The translations under genes were made by a program, and so were the position numbers. Positions 33,327-42,108 of a stretch of DNA of 64,000 bases are shown here, piece after piece. The notes below the pieces were generated by a model. That model had not been told where the DNA came from. It saw only the letters and a program-made list of their open reading frames with translations, and made no database searches. The DNA lies in assembly GCA_963666965.1 (NCBI GenBank), contig OY762939.1:930001-994000 (forward strand), given 5' to 3'. Origin of the DNA: Proruminimicrobium sp963666965 (lineage in GTDB: Bacteria > Elusimicrobiota > Endomicrobiia > Endomicrobiales > Endomicrobiaceae). Positions within the stretch are counted from its first letter, which is position 1. Each line of letters begins with the position of its first letter.

Positions 33327-35606
33327 ATGACGATTAAAAAAGAAACACCTAAAAAATTAAATACTGAGGCGGAATCTAAAGATAAAAAAACAAAAAAAAC
33401 CGCGGCCGTAAAATCGGTAAAAACTCCTAAAACAGAAAAAGCGCCGAAGAAACACGGTGCGTCTGTTGCGGTGAAGAAACAGACAGTTGTGTCAGATAAG
33501 CCAAAAACGGTTAAAGTAAAAAAAGATGTAAAACAACAGCCTCACGATCCTCTAAAATCGTCTAAAAAGAAAGTAAAAACATCGTCGGTTGACGGAGTAC
33601 AACAGCAACAGCAGACTTTAAATAATGAAGCGGTTTTAAACAGAGAAAAACAAGAGGCTGAACGCAAAAGAAAAGAAGAAGAGCTTCGCAGACAGCAGGA
33701 AGAGAAAGCCAGAAAAGAAAAAGAAGAGGCTGAACGCAAAAGAAAAGAAGAAGAGCTTCGCAGACAGCAGGAAGAGAAAGCCAGAAAAGAAAAAGAAGAA
33801 GCTGAACGTAAAAGAAAAGAAGAAGAACTGCTGAAACAAAGACTTCAAAATGAAAAATTTATCACTATAAACGAGCTGATAACAGTTAAAAATTTAGCTG
33901 AAAAAATGAAATTAAAAGTCGGTGATGTTTTGAAAAAACTTCTTTTGATGGGGAGTTTTGCCACAATAAACCAAAGACTTGATACCGATACAGCCATACT
34001 TCTTGCAAATGAATTTGGATTTGATGCTAAATTTATATCTATAGATTCAGAAGTTAAAATAGAAACCGAAAAACAAGAGGACGATGTTAAAAATCTTTTG
34101 CCGAGATCTCCTATTGTTACAATCATGGGACATGTTGACCACGGAAAAACTTCTCTTCTTGATGCTTTAAGAAAGAGCAATGTTGTTGCCGGCGAAGCCG
34201 GAGGAATTACGCAGCATATAGGAGCATACAGAGTTAAAACATCAGGCGGAGAAATAACATTCTTGGATACACCGGGCCATGAAGCTTTTACGGCAATGAG
34301 ATCACGAGGAGCCCATGTTACGGATATTGTTATTCTTGTTGTCTCAGCTACTGACGGAGTTATGCCTCAGACAATAGAAGCAATCAATCATGCCAAGGCG
34401 GCCGGTGACCCTATAATAGTTGCCGTTAATAAAATAGATTTGCCTGCTGCTGATGCTGCGAAAATAAGACAGGAACTCAGCAGTTACGGACTTCTGCCTG
34501 AAGAATGGGGCGGGGATACGATAATGGTTGATATTTCGGCAAAACAGAAAATAAATATTGAAAATTTGCTGGAAATGGTTCAGCTTAAAGCCGAAATGAT
34601 GGAGTTAAAAGCAAATCCTAATAAAAAAGCAGAAGGCGTTGTCATAGAAGCAAAACTTGATCAGAAAAAAGGAACTGTCGCAACTCTTTTAGTTCAAAAC
34701 GGAACATTGAGAGTCGGAGATAATATAGTCGTAGGAACCACATACGGCAAAGTAAGGGCAATGATAGACGAATACGGAAAAAGATTTGATGCCGCTCTTC
34801 CGAGTATGCCTGTAGAGATACTGGGAATAAATGAACCGCCTCAGGCCGGAGACAGATTTGTTGTTATGGAACATGAGTCTCAGGCAAGAGATATTGCTAA
34901 TTCGAGAAAAGAAAAGGTAAAAGCAGATTCATTAAGGCCGAAACATCACGTTTCTCTTCTTGATATAAATGCCGGAAAAACCAAAGACCTTAAAGTAATT
35001 TTGAAAACAGATGTTCAGGGGTCGCTCGGTGCCTTGTGCGATGCTCTCGAAAGAATGTCAAATTCTGAAATAAATTTAAAGATTATTCATAAAGGAGCAG
35101 GATCAATTACAGAATCGGATGTTGTTTTAGCTGCAGCTTCAGATGCAATGATAGTCGGTTTTAACATAAGACCGGATGCGGCAGTGGAAAAATTGGCCGA
35201 AATTGAAGGTGTAAGCATAAATGTTTACAGAATAATTTATGAACTTATTGCCGATATAAAAGCAGCCATGGAAGGTTTGCTTGACCCTGATACTAAAGAA
35301 AGAATAGTAGGTAAAGTTTTAATTAAACAGGTTTTTAAACTGTCTTCTGCAGGAACAATCTCAGGATGTATGGTAATAGAGGGCAAGGCTCAAAGAGGGC
35401 TGAGAGTAAGACTTTTGAGAGACAATGTTATTGTTTTTGAGGGAAGTCTATCATCTCTCAAAAGATTTAAAGATGATGTTAAGGAAGTGGAAAAAGGATA
35501 CGAATGCGGTATCGGCCTTGAAAATTATTCCGATATGAAAGTGTCCGATATTATTGAATTTTTTACGGTTGATAAAACCGCAAGAAAACTTACTGAGGAT
35601 CAATAA
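33327..35606 (+). CDS. infB: translation initiation factor IF-2
   Basis: A 759-residue GTPase that brings fMet-tRNA to the 30S subunit. The first ~175 residues are Lys/Glu-rich and low in complexity, including two perfect 24-residue repeats (EAERKRKEEELRRQQ...) and part of a third. The IF2-N domain follows, then the G domain with GHVDHGKTSLLDAL, DTPGHEAF and NKIDLP, then domains II-IV ending in GIGLENYSDMKVSDIIEFF. It starts 13 bases after nusA and is followed directly by rbfA. The charged N-terminus is expected to be an extended or coiled-coil linker. Confidence 0.97.
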   Translation: MTIKKETPKKLNTEAESKDKKTKKTAAVKSVKTPKTEKAPKKHGASVAVKKQTVVSDKPKTVKVKKDVKQQPHDPLKSSKKKVKTSSVDGVQQQQQTLNNEAVLNREKQEAERKRKEEELRRQQEEKARKEKEEAERKRKEEELRRQQEEKARKEKEEAERKRKEEELLKQRLQNEKFITINELITVKNLAEKMKLKVGDVLKKLLLMGSFATINQRLDTDTAILLANEFGFDAKFISIDSEVKIETEKQEDDVKNLLPRSPIVTIMGHVDHGKTSLLDALRKSNVVAGEAGGITQHIGAYRVKTSGGEITFLDTPGHEAFTAMRSRGAHVTDIVILVVSATDGVMPQTIEAINHAKAAGDPIIVAVNKIDLPAADAAKIRQELSSYGLLPEEWGGDTIMVDISAKQKINIENLLEMVQLKAEMMELKANPNKKAEGVVIEAKLDQKKGTVATLLVQNGTLRVGDNIVVGTTYGKVRAMIDEYGKRFDAALPSMPVEILGINEPPQAGDRFVVMEHESQARDIANSRKEKVKADSLRPKHHVSLLDINAGKTKDLKVILKTDVQGSLGALCDALERMSNSEINLKIIHKGAGSITESDVVLAAASDAMIVGFNIRPDAAVEKLAEIEGVSINVYRIIYELIADIKAAMEGLLDPDTKERIVGKVLIKQVFKLSSAGTISGCMVIEGKAQRGLRVRLLRDNVIVFEGSLSSLKRFKDDVKEVEKGYECGIGLENYSDMKVSDIIEFFTVDKTARKLTEDQ
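33654..33797 (+). repeat. 72-bp tandem repeat inside infB
   Basis: Two 72-base units (33654-33725 and 33726-33797) appear identical base for base, and a third partial copy starts at 33798 with third-position changes. Each codes for a 24-residue charged helix segment. The near-identity at silent sites indicates a recent duplication by slippage or recombination, so copy number may vary between strains. Confidence 0.85.
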
Positions 35607-35957
35607 ATGCGTTCATATAAAAGATCAGACAGAGTTTCAGAGCTTATACAGGCTGAAATGGTTAAAATACTCAGGGATGTCAAAGGGCTTAATCACGGTT
35701 TGCTGACAGTTACAAAGGTTAAAATTACCGATGATTTACAGACTTGCAGAATATTTTATTCAGTTATCGGCAGTGATGAAGATAAAATAAATACGGACGC
35801 TGTTTTAAAAGAAAATTTAAAACATATACGCTTTATGCTTGCAAATTCTGTTGATTTGAGAAGAACTCCGACAATAGAATTTAAATATGATGATTCTGCA
35901 GAGGAAGCCGTAAGGGTTTTTGAACTGCTTGATAAAATCAAAGAAGAAAAAAAATAA
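35607..35957 (+). CDS. rbfA: ribosome-binding factor A
   Basis: The 116-residue KH-like protein binds the 30S subunit and assists maturation of the 16S rRNA 5' end. RSDRVSELIQAEMVKIL, the GLLTVTKVKITDDLQTCRIFYSV block, and VDLRRTPTIEFKYDDS are typical. It starts on the base after the infB stop and precedes the nrnA-like gene by 14 bases, in the normal order for this cluster. Confidence 0.95.
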   Translation: MRSYKRSDRVSELIQAEMVKILRDVKGLNHGLLTVTKVKITDDLQTCRIFYSVIGSDEDKINTDAVLKENLKHIRFMLANSVDLRRTPTIEFKYDDSAEEAVRVFELLDKIKEEKK

Positions 35958-35971
35958 CTGCGGAAAAGGAC

Positions 35972-36970
35972 ATGGTTAATATAAATCTTGGTAATTCTTC
36001 AAAAAAAATTGTTTTAAAATCTATAGCCGATACGATAAGAAAATCAAAAACATTTTTTATAGCCGGACATATGAAGCCTGACGGAGATACAATAGGTTCA
36101 GGGCTTGCTCTTTCATCTATGCTAAGGAGAATGGGCAAAAAGGTTACGCATTGTTCGGCTGATTCAATTCCCGGAGATTTGATTTTTATGCCGGGAGCCC
36201 GCAGTATTAAAATAACAAAAAAACAAAAAGGTTGTTTTGACTGTGCAATAATTCTTGAATCTATAAATCTTACAAGGATAGGCAGTATTATTTCCGAGTC
36301 GCAGGCGAAAATAATTATAAATATCGACCACCATCTGGCACATATGAATTTCGGGCATATTAATTATGTTGTTCCGGAATCAGCATCCGTGGCTGAATTG
36401 GTTTATGAAATTTTTGAGACTGTTAAAATTAAGCCTACAAAACATGAAGCGGAAAATCTTTACATAGGCATTGTTACTGATACGGGAAGATTTCAGCAGC
36501 TTAATACAAACGCAAACGCTCATATAGTAACTGCCAAACTTCTTGAATGCGGAGCCAATGCCAGCGCAATATCTAAAAAATTATTTTTGACAAAACCTAT
36601 AAATAAACTCAGACTTTACGGAGCGGCTCTTTATAATTTAAAGACAGCTTTAAACGATAAATTTATTTACGTTAAGCTTACAAAAAAAATGTTTATGCAA
36701 ACAAAGGCGAAAGATTTTGAAGCAGATGGAATAATAAATTACTGTATTTCAGTTCCTTCGGCTGTGATCGGATGCGTTATCAAAGAGATAGATAAAAATA
36801 CAACAAAGATCAGTTTGAGATCAATAGAAAGTTTTAATCTGCTGGGAGTGGTAGCGCAATTTGGCGGAGGCGGACATAAAAATGCCGCAGGATGCACAAT
36901 TAATGAAAATATTGACGAGGCTGCTAAAAAAATAATTGAAGCATTTAAGGGAAAATTGAGTGCAAAATGA
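35972..36970 (+). CDS. DHH-family phosphoesterase (NrnA-like oligoribonuclease/pAp phosphatase)
   Basis: A 332-residue protein with the DHH domain (GHMKPDGDTIGSGLAL, metal Asp residues; INIDHHLAHMNFG, the DHH motif) and the C-terminal DHHA1 domain (FGGGGHKNAAGC). This arrangement fits NrnA, which degrades short RNA oligonucleotides and 3'-phosphoadenosine-5'-phosphate. Its position between rbfA and truB is the usual one in many bacteria. It overlaps the truB GTG start by 11 bases. Confidence 0.9.
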   Translation: MVNINLGNSSKKIVLKSIADTIRKSKTFFIAGHMKPDGDTIGSGLALSSMLRRMGKKVTHCSADSIPGDLIFMPGARSIKITKKQKGCFDCAIILESINLTRIGSIISESQAKIIINIDHHLAHMNFGHINYVVPESASVAELVYEIFETVKIKPTKHEAENLYIGIVTDTGRFQQLNTNANAHIVTAKLLECGANASAISKKLFLTKPINKLRLYGAALYNLKTALNDKFIYVKLTKKMFMQTKAKDFEADGIINYCISVPSAVIGCVIKEIDKNTTKISLRSIESFNLLGVVAQFGGGGHKNAAGCTINENIDEAAKKIIEAFKGKLSAK

Positions 36971-37649
36971 TTATTGCGGTCTTTTGTTAGTTAATAAACC
37001 TTCTGGAATAACATCTTTTAAACTTGTAAACACAATCAGAAAAAAACTTCAGATAAAAAAAGCAGGCCACTGCGGGACGCTGGATCCTCTTGCAAGCGGG
37101 CTTATGCTTGTTCTTTTGGGCAAGGCCACTAAGATGCAGGACAATTTTATGAAAAAGGATAAAGTTTATCTTGCGGATATAAGACTTGGCATGAGAACAG
37201 AAAGCGGTGATCTGGACGGAAACATAGTTTCAGAATCAGATTATTCTCATGTAACAAATGAAAAAATAAAAGATGTTTGTGCCGGTTTTATAGGTGAAAT
37301 TGAACAGATTCCGCCTATGTTTTCTGCACTAAAAGTCGGCGGCAGGAAATTATACGAACTTGCGAGAAAAGGAATAGAGATTGAGCGCAAAGCAAGAAAA
37401 ATAATGATATATTCAATTGATATTTTGGATTTCTTTAACGGCATTATAAAAATCAGGGTAAAATGTTCAAGCGGCACTTATATCAGAACTCTTGCGGAAG
37501 ACATAGGCAAAAAACTTAAAACTGACGCTGTTCTGAATAATCTCGTGAGAGAAGAAATAGGTGATTATTCACTTACAGAATCAGTTGCTCTTGATGAAAT
37601 CGTATCACATGAACCTGAATTTACGTCCTCAAAAATAATTGCGGTTTAG
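36960..37649 (+). CDS. truB: tRNA pseudouridine(55) synthase
   Basis: TruB makes pseudouridine 55 in the T-loop of tRNAs. The 229-residue protein has GLLLVNKPSGITSFKLV, the catalytic Asp in HCGTLDPLASGLM, and CSSGTYIRTLAEDIG. It is shorter than the Escherichia coli enzyme and appears to lack most of the C-terminal PUA-like domain, as in several other bacteria. The start is a GTG at 36960, inside the end of the previous gene. It is convergent with the amidase gene, with one base between the stops. Confidence 0.93.
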   Translation: MQNDYCGLLLVNKPSGITSFKLVNTIRKKLQIKKAGHCGTLDPLASGLMLVLLGKATKMQDNFMKKDKVYLADIRLGMRTESGDLDGNIVSESDYSHVTNEKIKDVCAGFIGEIEQIPPMFSALKVGGRKLYELARKGIEIERKARKIMIYSIDILDFFNGIIKIRVKCSSGTYIRTLAEDIGKKLKTDAVLNNLVREEIGDYSLTESVALDEIVSHEPEFTSSKIIAV

Positions 37650-37650
37650 T

Positions 37651-39450
37651 TCACTTTTTGCCGTTGCCGTTTTTTGATTTTCTGGCATAATATTTTTTTA
37701 CGCCTTCATATACGGAATCTGCCAAAGCTGATTGGAATTTTTTCGTATTAAGTTTTGCTTCATCTCCATAGTTGCTTAAATAAGCTCCCTCAACAAGAAC
37801 TGCCGGCATCTGAGTTCCTCGCAATACGAAAAAATTGGCCTGCTTTATTCCTCTGTTTGGTATTTTTAATCTGCCGGGTGTTTCACACGCTATAAAGCTT
37901 GAAAGTTCCGAAGACTCGTTTATATACTCGTTTACAACCATTGACCATAACATATTTTGAAGAATTTCTTTGTCTCCCTTAGGTTTGTTTTCAAGCGATA
38001 CTACCGAGTTTTCAAGAATTGCGGTGGCGGCAGCTTCGCTGTCAGAAGCATGTTCCGAAAGAAAATATATTTCAAAACCCGATATTTCTTTTTTGAAGTT
38101 TGCATTATTATGAACGGAAATAAATAAATCAGCTTTATTTTCATTTGCTATGTTTGTTCTTTCGGCAAGCGGAATAAATGTATCGTCCGTTCTTGTCAGA
38201 ATTACTTTATATTCTGGATCTTTATCAAATAAATCTTTGAGCATAAGAACTACGGCTAGGTTTATATCTTTCTCTTTTGTTCCGTTGGGCCCTACGGCGC
38301 CGGAATCTTCGCCTCCGTGGCCTGCATCAAGCACAAGCAGTTTAGCGGACTTATGTTTTTCTTTAGGATCATCTTCCGATTTAAATCCGGAATTTTCATC
38401 CATAATCGAATAAGAATCATCTTTTATTTGGTCATCCGAAACCGATACCGTTTTTACTTTTGACAACTGCTCGTTTTCAGCGGCATCTTGCGAAGAAACG
38501 GCAACCTCGTAAATTTCCGAATCTGTGGCTATTATTTTTGAATCTACTGCCGGCATTTGCGGTTCTTCTTTAGACTTTGAGTCCTTATCACCGGTTGATG
38601 CAGGTACTATATCATGTTTTATATTAATTCCGTTTACTACTGTCGGCGGCAAATAAACAAGACACGGTTTGCTGATGTCAACAGGTTTAGAATGTTCTAT
38701 CGTTATTGAAAGTCTTACGGGGTTTTTAAATTTTTTTGTGGTTACCAATTTTGGTTTTTGTGCAAAATTTACGGTAAAGACCGCTTCTCTTCCGACGGTA
38801 GTGTAAGAAATATCATTTATTGCTCCGTTATTGACATACAGAGTGTCTGTAGCTATTTTGCCGCGCTGGAAAGCTATTATCATTGAATTTTTTGCTTTCT
38901 TTATCGTATGCGTCATTTTTTCATCAAGTTCTATTGAAATTTCAGTGCTGTTTTCTTTTGTGTAATATCTGACGGCTGAAATATTTGTTTTTGACGTTAA
39001 TGTTAAAAGTTTGTTTTTTTGTTCATAAGTTATAATTGATTCGGTTATATTAGATAAATTTTCATTTGTCATAAAATCTACTGGGACATAAACTTCATTT
39101 TTTTGTAAAATCGATGGCATATATAGTTTTTTCTTTTTACCGTCATATACCACCCTTTTTGTATTGTAAATTATGTCTACTGAAGTATTATTCAATTTCA
39201 TTTTGACTTTGCCGCTTACCGTCTGCCATTCAAGCCTTGCGTTTAAAAGAGTTGCTATTTCACTCAGCGCAAAAAACTGTTCACCGTGCAATTCATAAAT
39301 ATGCATTCCTTCATAGGGGTTTCCGTCGACAATTGTATTTGCTTTTTGACAGGTAATTTTAGAGCCCGATGAATTCTTTTTTGCCGAAAATATATTTGAA
39401 GGACTGAATAAGACCGAAAAAGCCAGTAAACAAAGAAATATTTTTCTCAT
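37651..39450 (-). CDS. N-acetylmuramoyl-L-alanine amidase (AmiC type) with AMIN domain
   Basis: A 599-residue secreted peptidoglycan hydrolase. I chose the ATG at 39450 because a signal peptide starts there (RKIFLCLLAFSVLFSPSNIFS). A copper-amine-oxidase-like N-terminal region (residues 30-160), an AMIN domain (about 160-260) that would target it to septal peptidoglycan, and a Ser/Asp-rich linker precede the Amidase_3 domain. There LVLDAGHGGEDSGAVG (zinc His) and FISVHNNANF (second His) are present. A third ligand Glu likely lies in EKDINLAV and the catalytic Glu in VLVEGAYLSN. It probably splits daughter cells. Confidence 0.92.
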   Translation of the reverse strand: MRKIFLCLLAFSVLFSPSNIFSAKKNSSGSKITCQKANTIVDGNPYEGMHIYELHGEQFFALSEIATLLNARLEWQTVSGKVKMKLNNTSVDIIYNTKRVVYDGKKKKLYMPSILQKNEVYVPVDFMTNENLSNITESIITYEQKNKLLTLTSKTNISAVRYYTKENSTEISIELDEKMTHTIKKAKNSMIIAFQRGKIATDTLYVNNGAINDISYTTVGREAVFTVNFAQKPKLVTTKKFKNPVRLSITIEHSKPVDISKPCLVYLPPTVVNGINIKHDIVPASTGDKDSKSKEEPQMPAVDSKIIATDSEIYEVAVSSQDAAENEQLSKVKTVSVSDDQIKDDSYSIMDENSGFKSEDDPKEKHKSAKLLVLDAGHGGEDSGAVGPNGTKEKDINLAVVLMLKDLFDKDPEYKVILTRTDDTFIPLAERTNIANENKADLFISVHNNANFKKEISGFEIYFLSEHASDSEAAATAILENSVVSLENKPKGDKEILQNMLWSMVVNEYINESSELSSFIACETPGRLKIPNRGIKQANFFVLRGTQMPAVLVEGAYLSNYGDEAKLNTKKFQSALADSVYEGVKKYYARKSKNGNGKK

Positions 39451-39480
39451 TTTTATTAATTCCCGTAGTAATTTTTTCTG

Positions 39481-39509
39481 ATTATACAAAATATTAAAAA
39501 TTCAATAAA
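39481..39509 (-). promoter_or_regulatory. probable amidase promoter
   Basis: A perfect TATAAT lies on the minus strand at 39481-39486, with a poor -35 (TTTATT at 39504-39509) at 17 bases. It is 30 bases before the amidase ATG, where GGGA can serve as ribosome binding site. Confidence 0.4.
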
Positions 39510-39514
39510 GATTC

Positions 39515-39543
39515 TTGATAAAAATACTAAAAACTTGTAAAAT
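39515..39543 (+). promoter_or_regulatory. sigma70-type promoter of the nucleotidyltransferase-mutase operon
   Basis: TTGATA (39515-39520), a 17-base spacer and TAAAAT (39538-39543). The ATG at 39592 follows 48 bases later after a GAGAGGTG ribosome binding site. Confidence 0.55.
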
Positions 39544-39591
39544 CACTGGAGTATATCAGGTGTATTTAAAATATATTTTGAGAGGTGCGAA

Positions 39592-42093
39592 ATGCAAGCT
39601 GTGATTATGGCCGGCGGTTTTGGAACAAGACTCAGACCTATAACTTGCAGTATACCCAAACCTATGGCTCCCGTGGTGAATAAACCGATGTTAAGCCACA
39701 TTATAGAGCTGCTTAAAAAACATGATTTTAAAGATTTAACAATGATGTTGTACTATCAGCCGGAGATAATAAAAAATTATTTTAACGACGGTTCTGCTTC
39801 AGACGTTAAAATAAAATATTTAAGACCTGAAGCTGATTTGGGAACGGCCGGCAGCGTAAGATTTGCAAAAGATAATATAACCGGAACATTTCTTGTAATA
39901 TCCGGTGATGTTTTGACCGATTTTGACATTTCAAAAGCAATTTCATTTCATAAAGAAAAAAAAGCAATAGCTACAATGGTTTTGACAAGAGTTGCAAATC
40001 CTCTGCAGTTCGGAGTAGTAATTACCGACGAAAACGGCAAAATTGAAAGATTTTTGGAAAAGCCTTCATGGGGAGAGGTTTTTTCAGATACAATAAATAC
40101 GGGCATTTATATTCTTGAACCGGAAGTTTTTGATTATATTGCCGAAAATAAAGATGTTGATTTTTCAAAAGATTTATATCCTAAACTTCTAAAAGAAGGC
40201 AAAGGATTATACGGTTATATTGCGGAAGGTTATTGGAAAGATATAGGCAATCATGATGAATATCGTTTTGCCCACTATGATATACTTGACGGCAAAGTAA
40301 ATATTAATCTTAACGGAACAAAAAAACAGATTGACGGCAAAACAGTTACAGTCGGAGAAAATACGGTAATAGAAGACGGAGTCACATTTGACAGCAATAC
40401 CATAATAGGCAATAACACAGTAATAAAAAAAGGCGCAAAAATAGGAAAATCGGTGATAGGTTCAAATGTAACAATAGGGGCAAATGCTCTCGTTTTGGGA
40501 TCTGTCTTATGGGACGGCGTTACGATCGGAGAAGAGGCCAGTCTTAAGGAAACTGTAATAGGAGCATCAACAAAAATAGGCCAGAAAACATCTGTTCAGG
40601 TCGGTACAATTATAGCCGATGAATGCAACATAGGATCAGGCGCCACAATAAAAGCAAATTTAAGAATATGGCCTCACAAAATAGTTGAAAACGGCGCGAT
40701 TTTATCGTCGAGTTTAGTATGGGGAGAAAAATGGAATAAGGCTTTGTTTAACGCTTACGGAAGCATAACAGGGCTTGGCAATATAGAAATAACTCCGGAA
40801 TTTGCGGCAAAAATAGGTTCGGCTTACGGAGCTTTTGTAGGAAGCGGAGCTTATGTCGTTATCTCCAGAGACGACCACAGAACGACAAGAATGATAAAAA
40901 GAGGAATCATTTCCGGACTTCTTTCGGCAGGAGTAAAAGTCGGAGATATGCTCAGTTCTTCAATACCGGTTGCAAGATATGAAATAGGAAATGAAGGCGA
41001 ATACGGCGGCATACACGTCAGGCAATCACCTTATGACGCAAGACTTATAGATATTAAATTTTTTGACAGATTTGGAGGCGATATCTCCATAAGCCAGGAA
41101 AAAGCATTCGAACAGCTTTTTTTCAGGGAAGATTTTAAAAGAGCCGATATGAATGATGTGGGAGAAATAACGGTTCCGCCGAGAGCTCTTGAATATTACA
41201 AAACAGGATATCTCAACAGAATAGGAAAGGTAAAAGAAAAGCTCGGTAATATGAAAGTTGTGATAGATTATGCAAATTCTTCCGCTTCAATGATTTTTCC
41301 GGCAATCTTAGGCGAACTCGGAGTAGATGTTGTCGCTCTTAATGCTTATGTCGACGGGAAAAAAATAACGAAAACAAAAGAAATGTTTGAAGAGTCTTTA
41401 AATCAGCTCTCAGATATAGTAACTACTCTTAAATCTGCCGCAGGATTTTTGATAGATAACGGAGCGGAAAAACTATTTCTAGTCGATGAAAAAGGTAAAA
41501 TAATGGAAGATGAGATCGCTATGCTTGTTATGTCTTATCTTGTAATGACTACATATGATTCCGGCACTATAGCCGTTCCGGTCAATGTATCATCGGTCAT
41601 AGATGAATTGGCCGCAAAATTCGGTTTTAAAGTAAAAAGAACCGGAACCAGCCAGCGCAATATAATGAATGCCGCAAAAGATGAGAGCGTTGTGTTTGTT
41701 GCAGACTGCAAAGGCGGATTTATATTTCCTGAATTTCAGCACGCTTTTGACGCAATGTATGCAATAGGAAAATTAATTGAAATGCTTTCAAAGAGCAATT
41801 TGACTTTAAGTAAAGTCAGAAGAGAAATACCTTCATTTGATGTTTTGCATAAAATGATACCGTGTTCATGGGATAAAAAAGGCCAGACAATGAGAAACGC
41901 CATAGAACACACTAAAGATAAAAAAACAGAACTTATAGACGGTGTAAAGATATTTTTGAATAACGGCTGGGTATTGCTGCTTCCGGATCCGGATGAAGCG
42001 TATTTTCACATTTGGGCAGAAGCTAAAGATAAAATGACCGCGAAAGGTTTTATTGATATGTACAGTGATAAAATAGTTCAGTGGCAGAAATAA
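39592..42093 (+). CDS. mannose-1-phosphate guanylyltransferase-like protein fused to a degenerate phosphomannomutase domain
   Basis: The 833-residue protein has an N-terminal nucleotidyltransferase domain (MAGGFGTRLRPIT, PKPMAPVVNKPML, ISGDVLTDFD) and a left-handed beta-helix of hexapeptide repeats (residues ~245-370). A phosphohexomutase-like domain follows. In that last domain the usual phosphoserine loop TASHNP reads VRQSPYD, and the metal loop DGDADR is replaced by VDEKGKIMEDE, so it is unlikely to be an active mutase. The same architecture is known from cyanobacteria and actinobacteria. It probably supplies GDP-mannose or a related NDP-sugar. A complete mutase is encoded next, which could provide the substrate. 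Confidence 0.85.
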   Translation: MQAVIMAGGFGTRLRPITCSIPKPMAPVVNKPMLSHIIELLKKHDFKDLTMMLYYQPEIIKNYFNDGSASDVKIKYLRPEADLGTAGSVRFAKDNITGTFLVISGDVLTDFDISKAISFHKEKKAIATMVLTRVANPLQFGVVITDENGKIERFLEKPSWGEVFSDTINTGIYILEPEVFDYIAENKDVDFSKDLYPKLLKEGKGLYGYIAEGYWKDIGNHDEYRFAHYDILDGKVNINLNGTKKQIDGKTVTVGENTVIEDGVTFDSNTIIGNNTVIKKGAKIGKSVIGSNVTIGANALVLGSVLWDGVTIGEEASLKETVIGASTKIGQKTSVQVGTIIADECNIGSGATIKANLRIWPHKIVENGAILSSSLVWGEKWNKALFNAYGSITGLGNIEITPEFAAKIGSAYGAFVGSGAYVVISRDDHRTTRMIKRGIISGLLSAGVKVGDMLSSSIPVARYEIGNEGEYGGIHVRQSPYDARLIDIKFFDRFGGDISISQEKAFEQLFFREDFKRADMNDVGEITVPPRALEYYKTGYLNRIGKVKEKLGNMKVVIDYANSSASMIFPAILGELGVDVVALNAYVDGKKITKTKEMFEESLNQLSDIVTTLKSAAGFLIDNGAEKLFLVDEKGKIMEDEIAMLVMSYLVMTTYDSGTIAVPVNVSSVIDELAAKFGFKVKRTGTSQRNIMNAAKDESVVFVADCKGGFIFPEFQHAFDAMYAIGKLIEMLSKSNLTLSKVRREIPSFDVLHKMIPCSWDKKGQTMRNAIEHTKDKKTELIDGVKIFLNNGWVLLLPDPDEAYFHIWAEAKDKMTAKGFIDMYSDKIVQWQK

Positions 42094-42108
42094 TGTTTGG
42101 AGAAAAAA

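Noticed and set aside
33542..33848. Ser/Phe-rich antisense frames over the infB linker
   Set aside because: They mirror the Lys/Glu-rich repeat on the other strand and have no start signals or family features.
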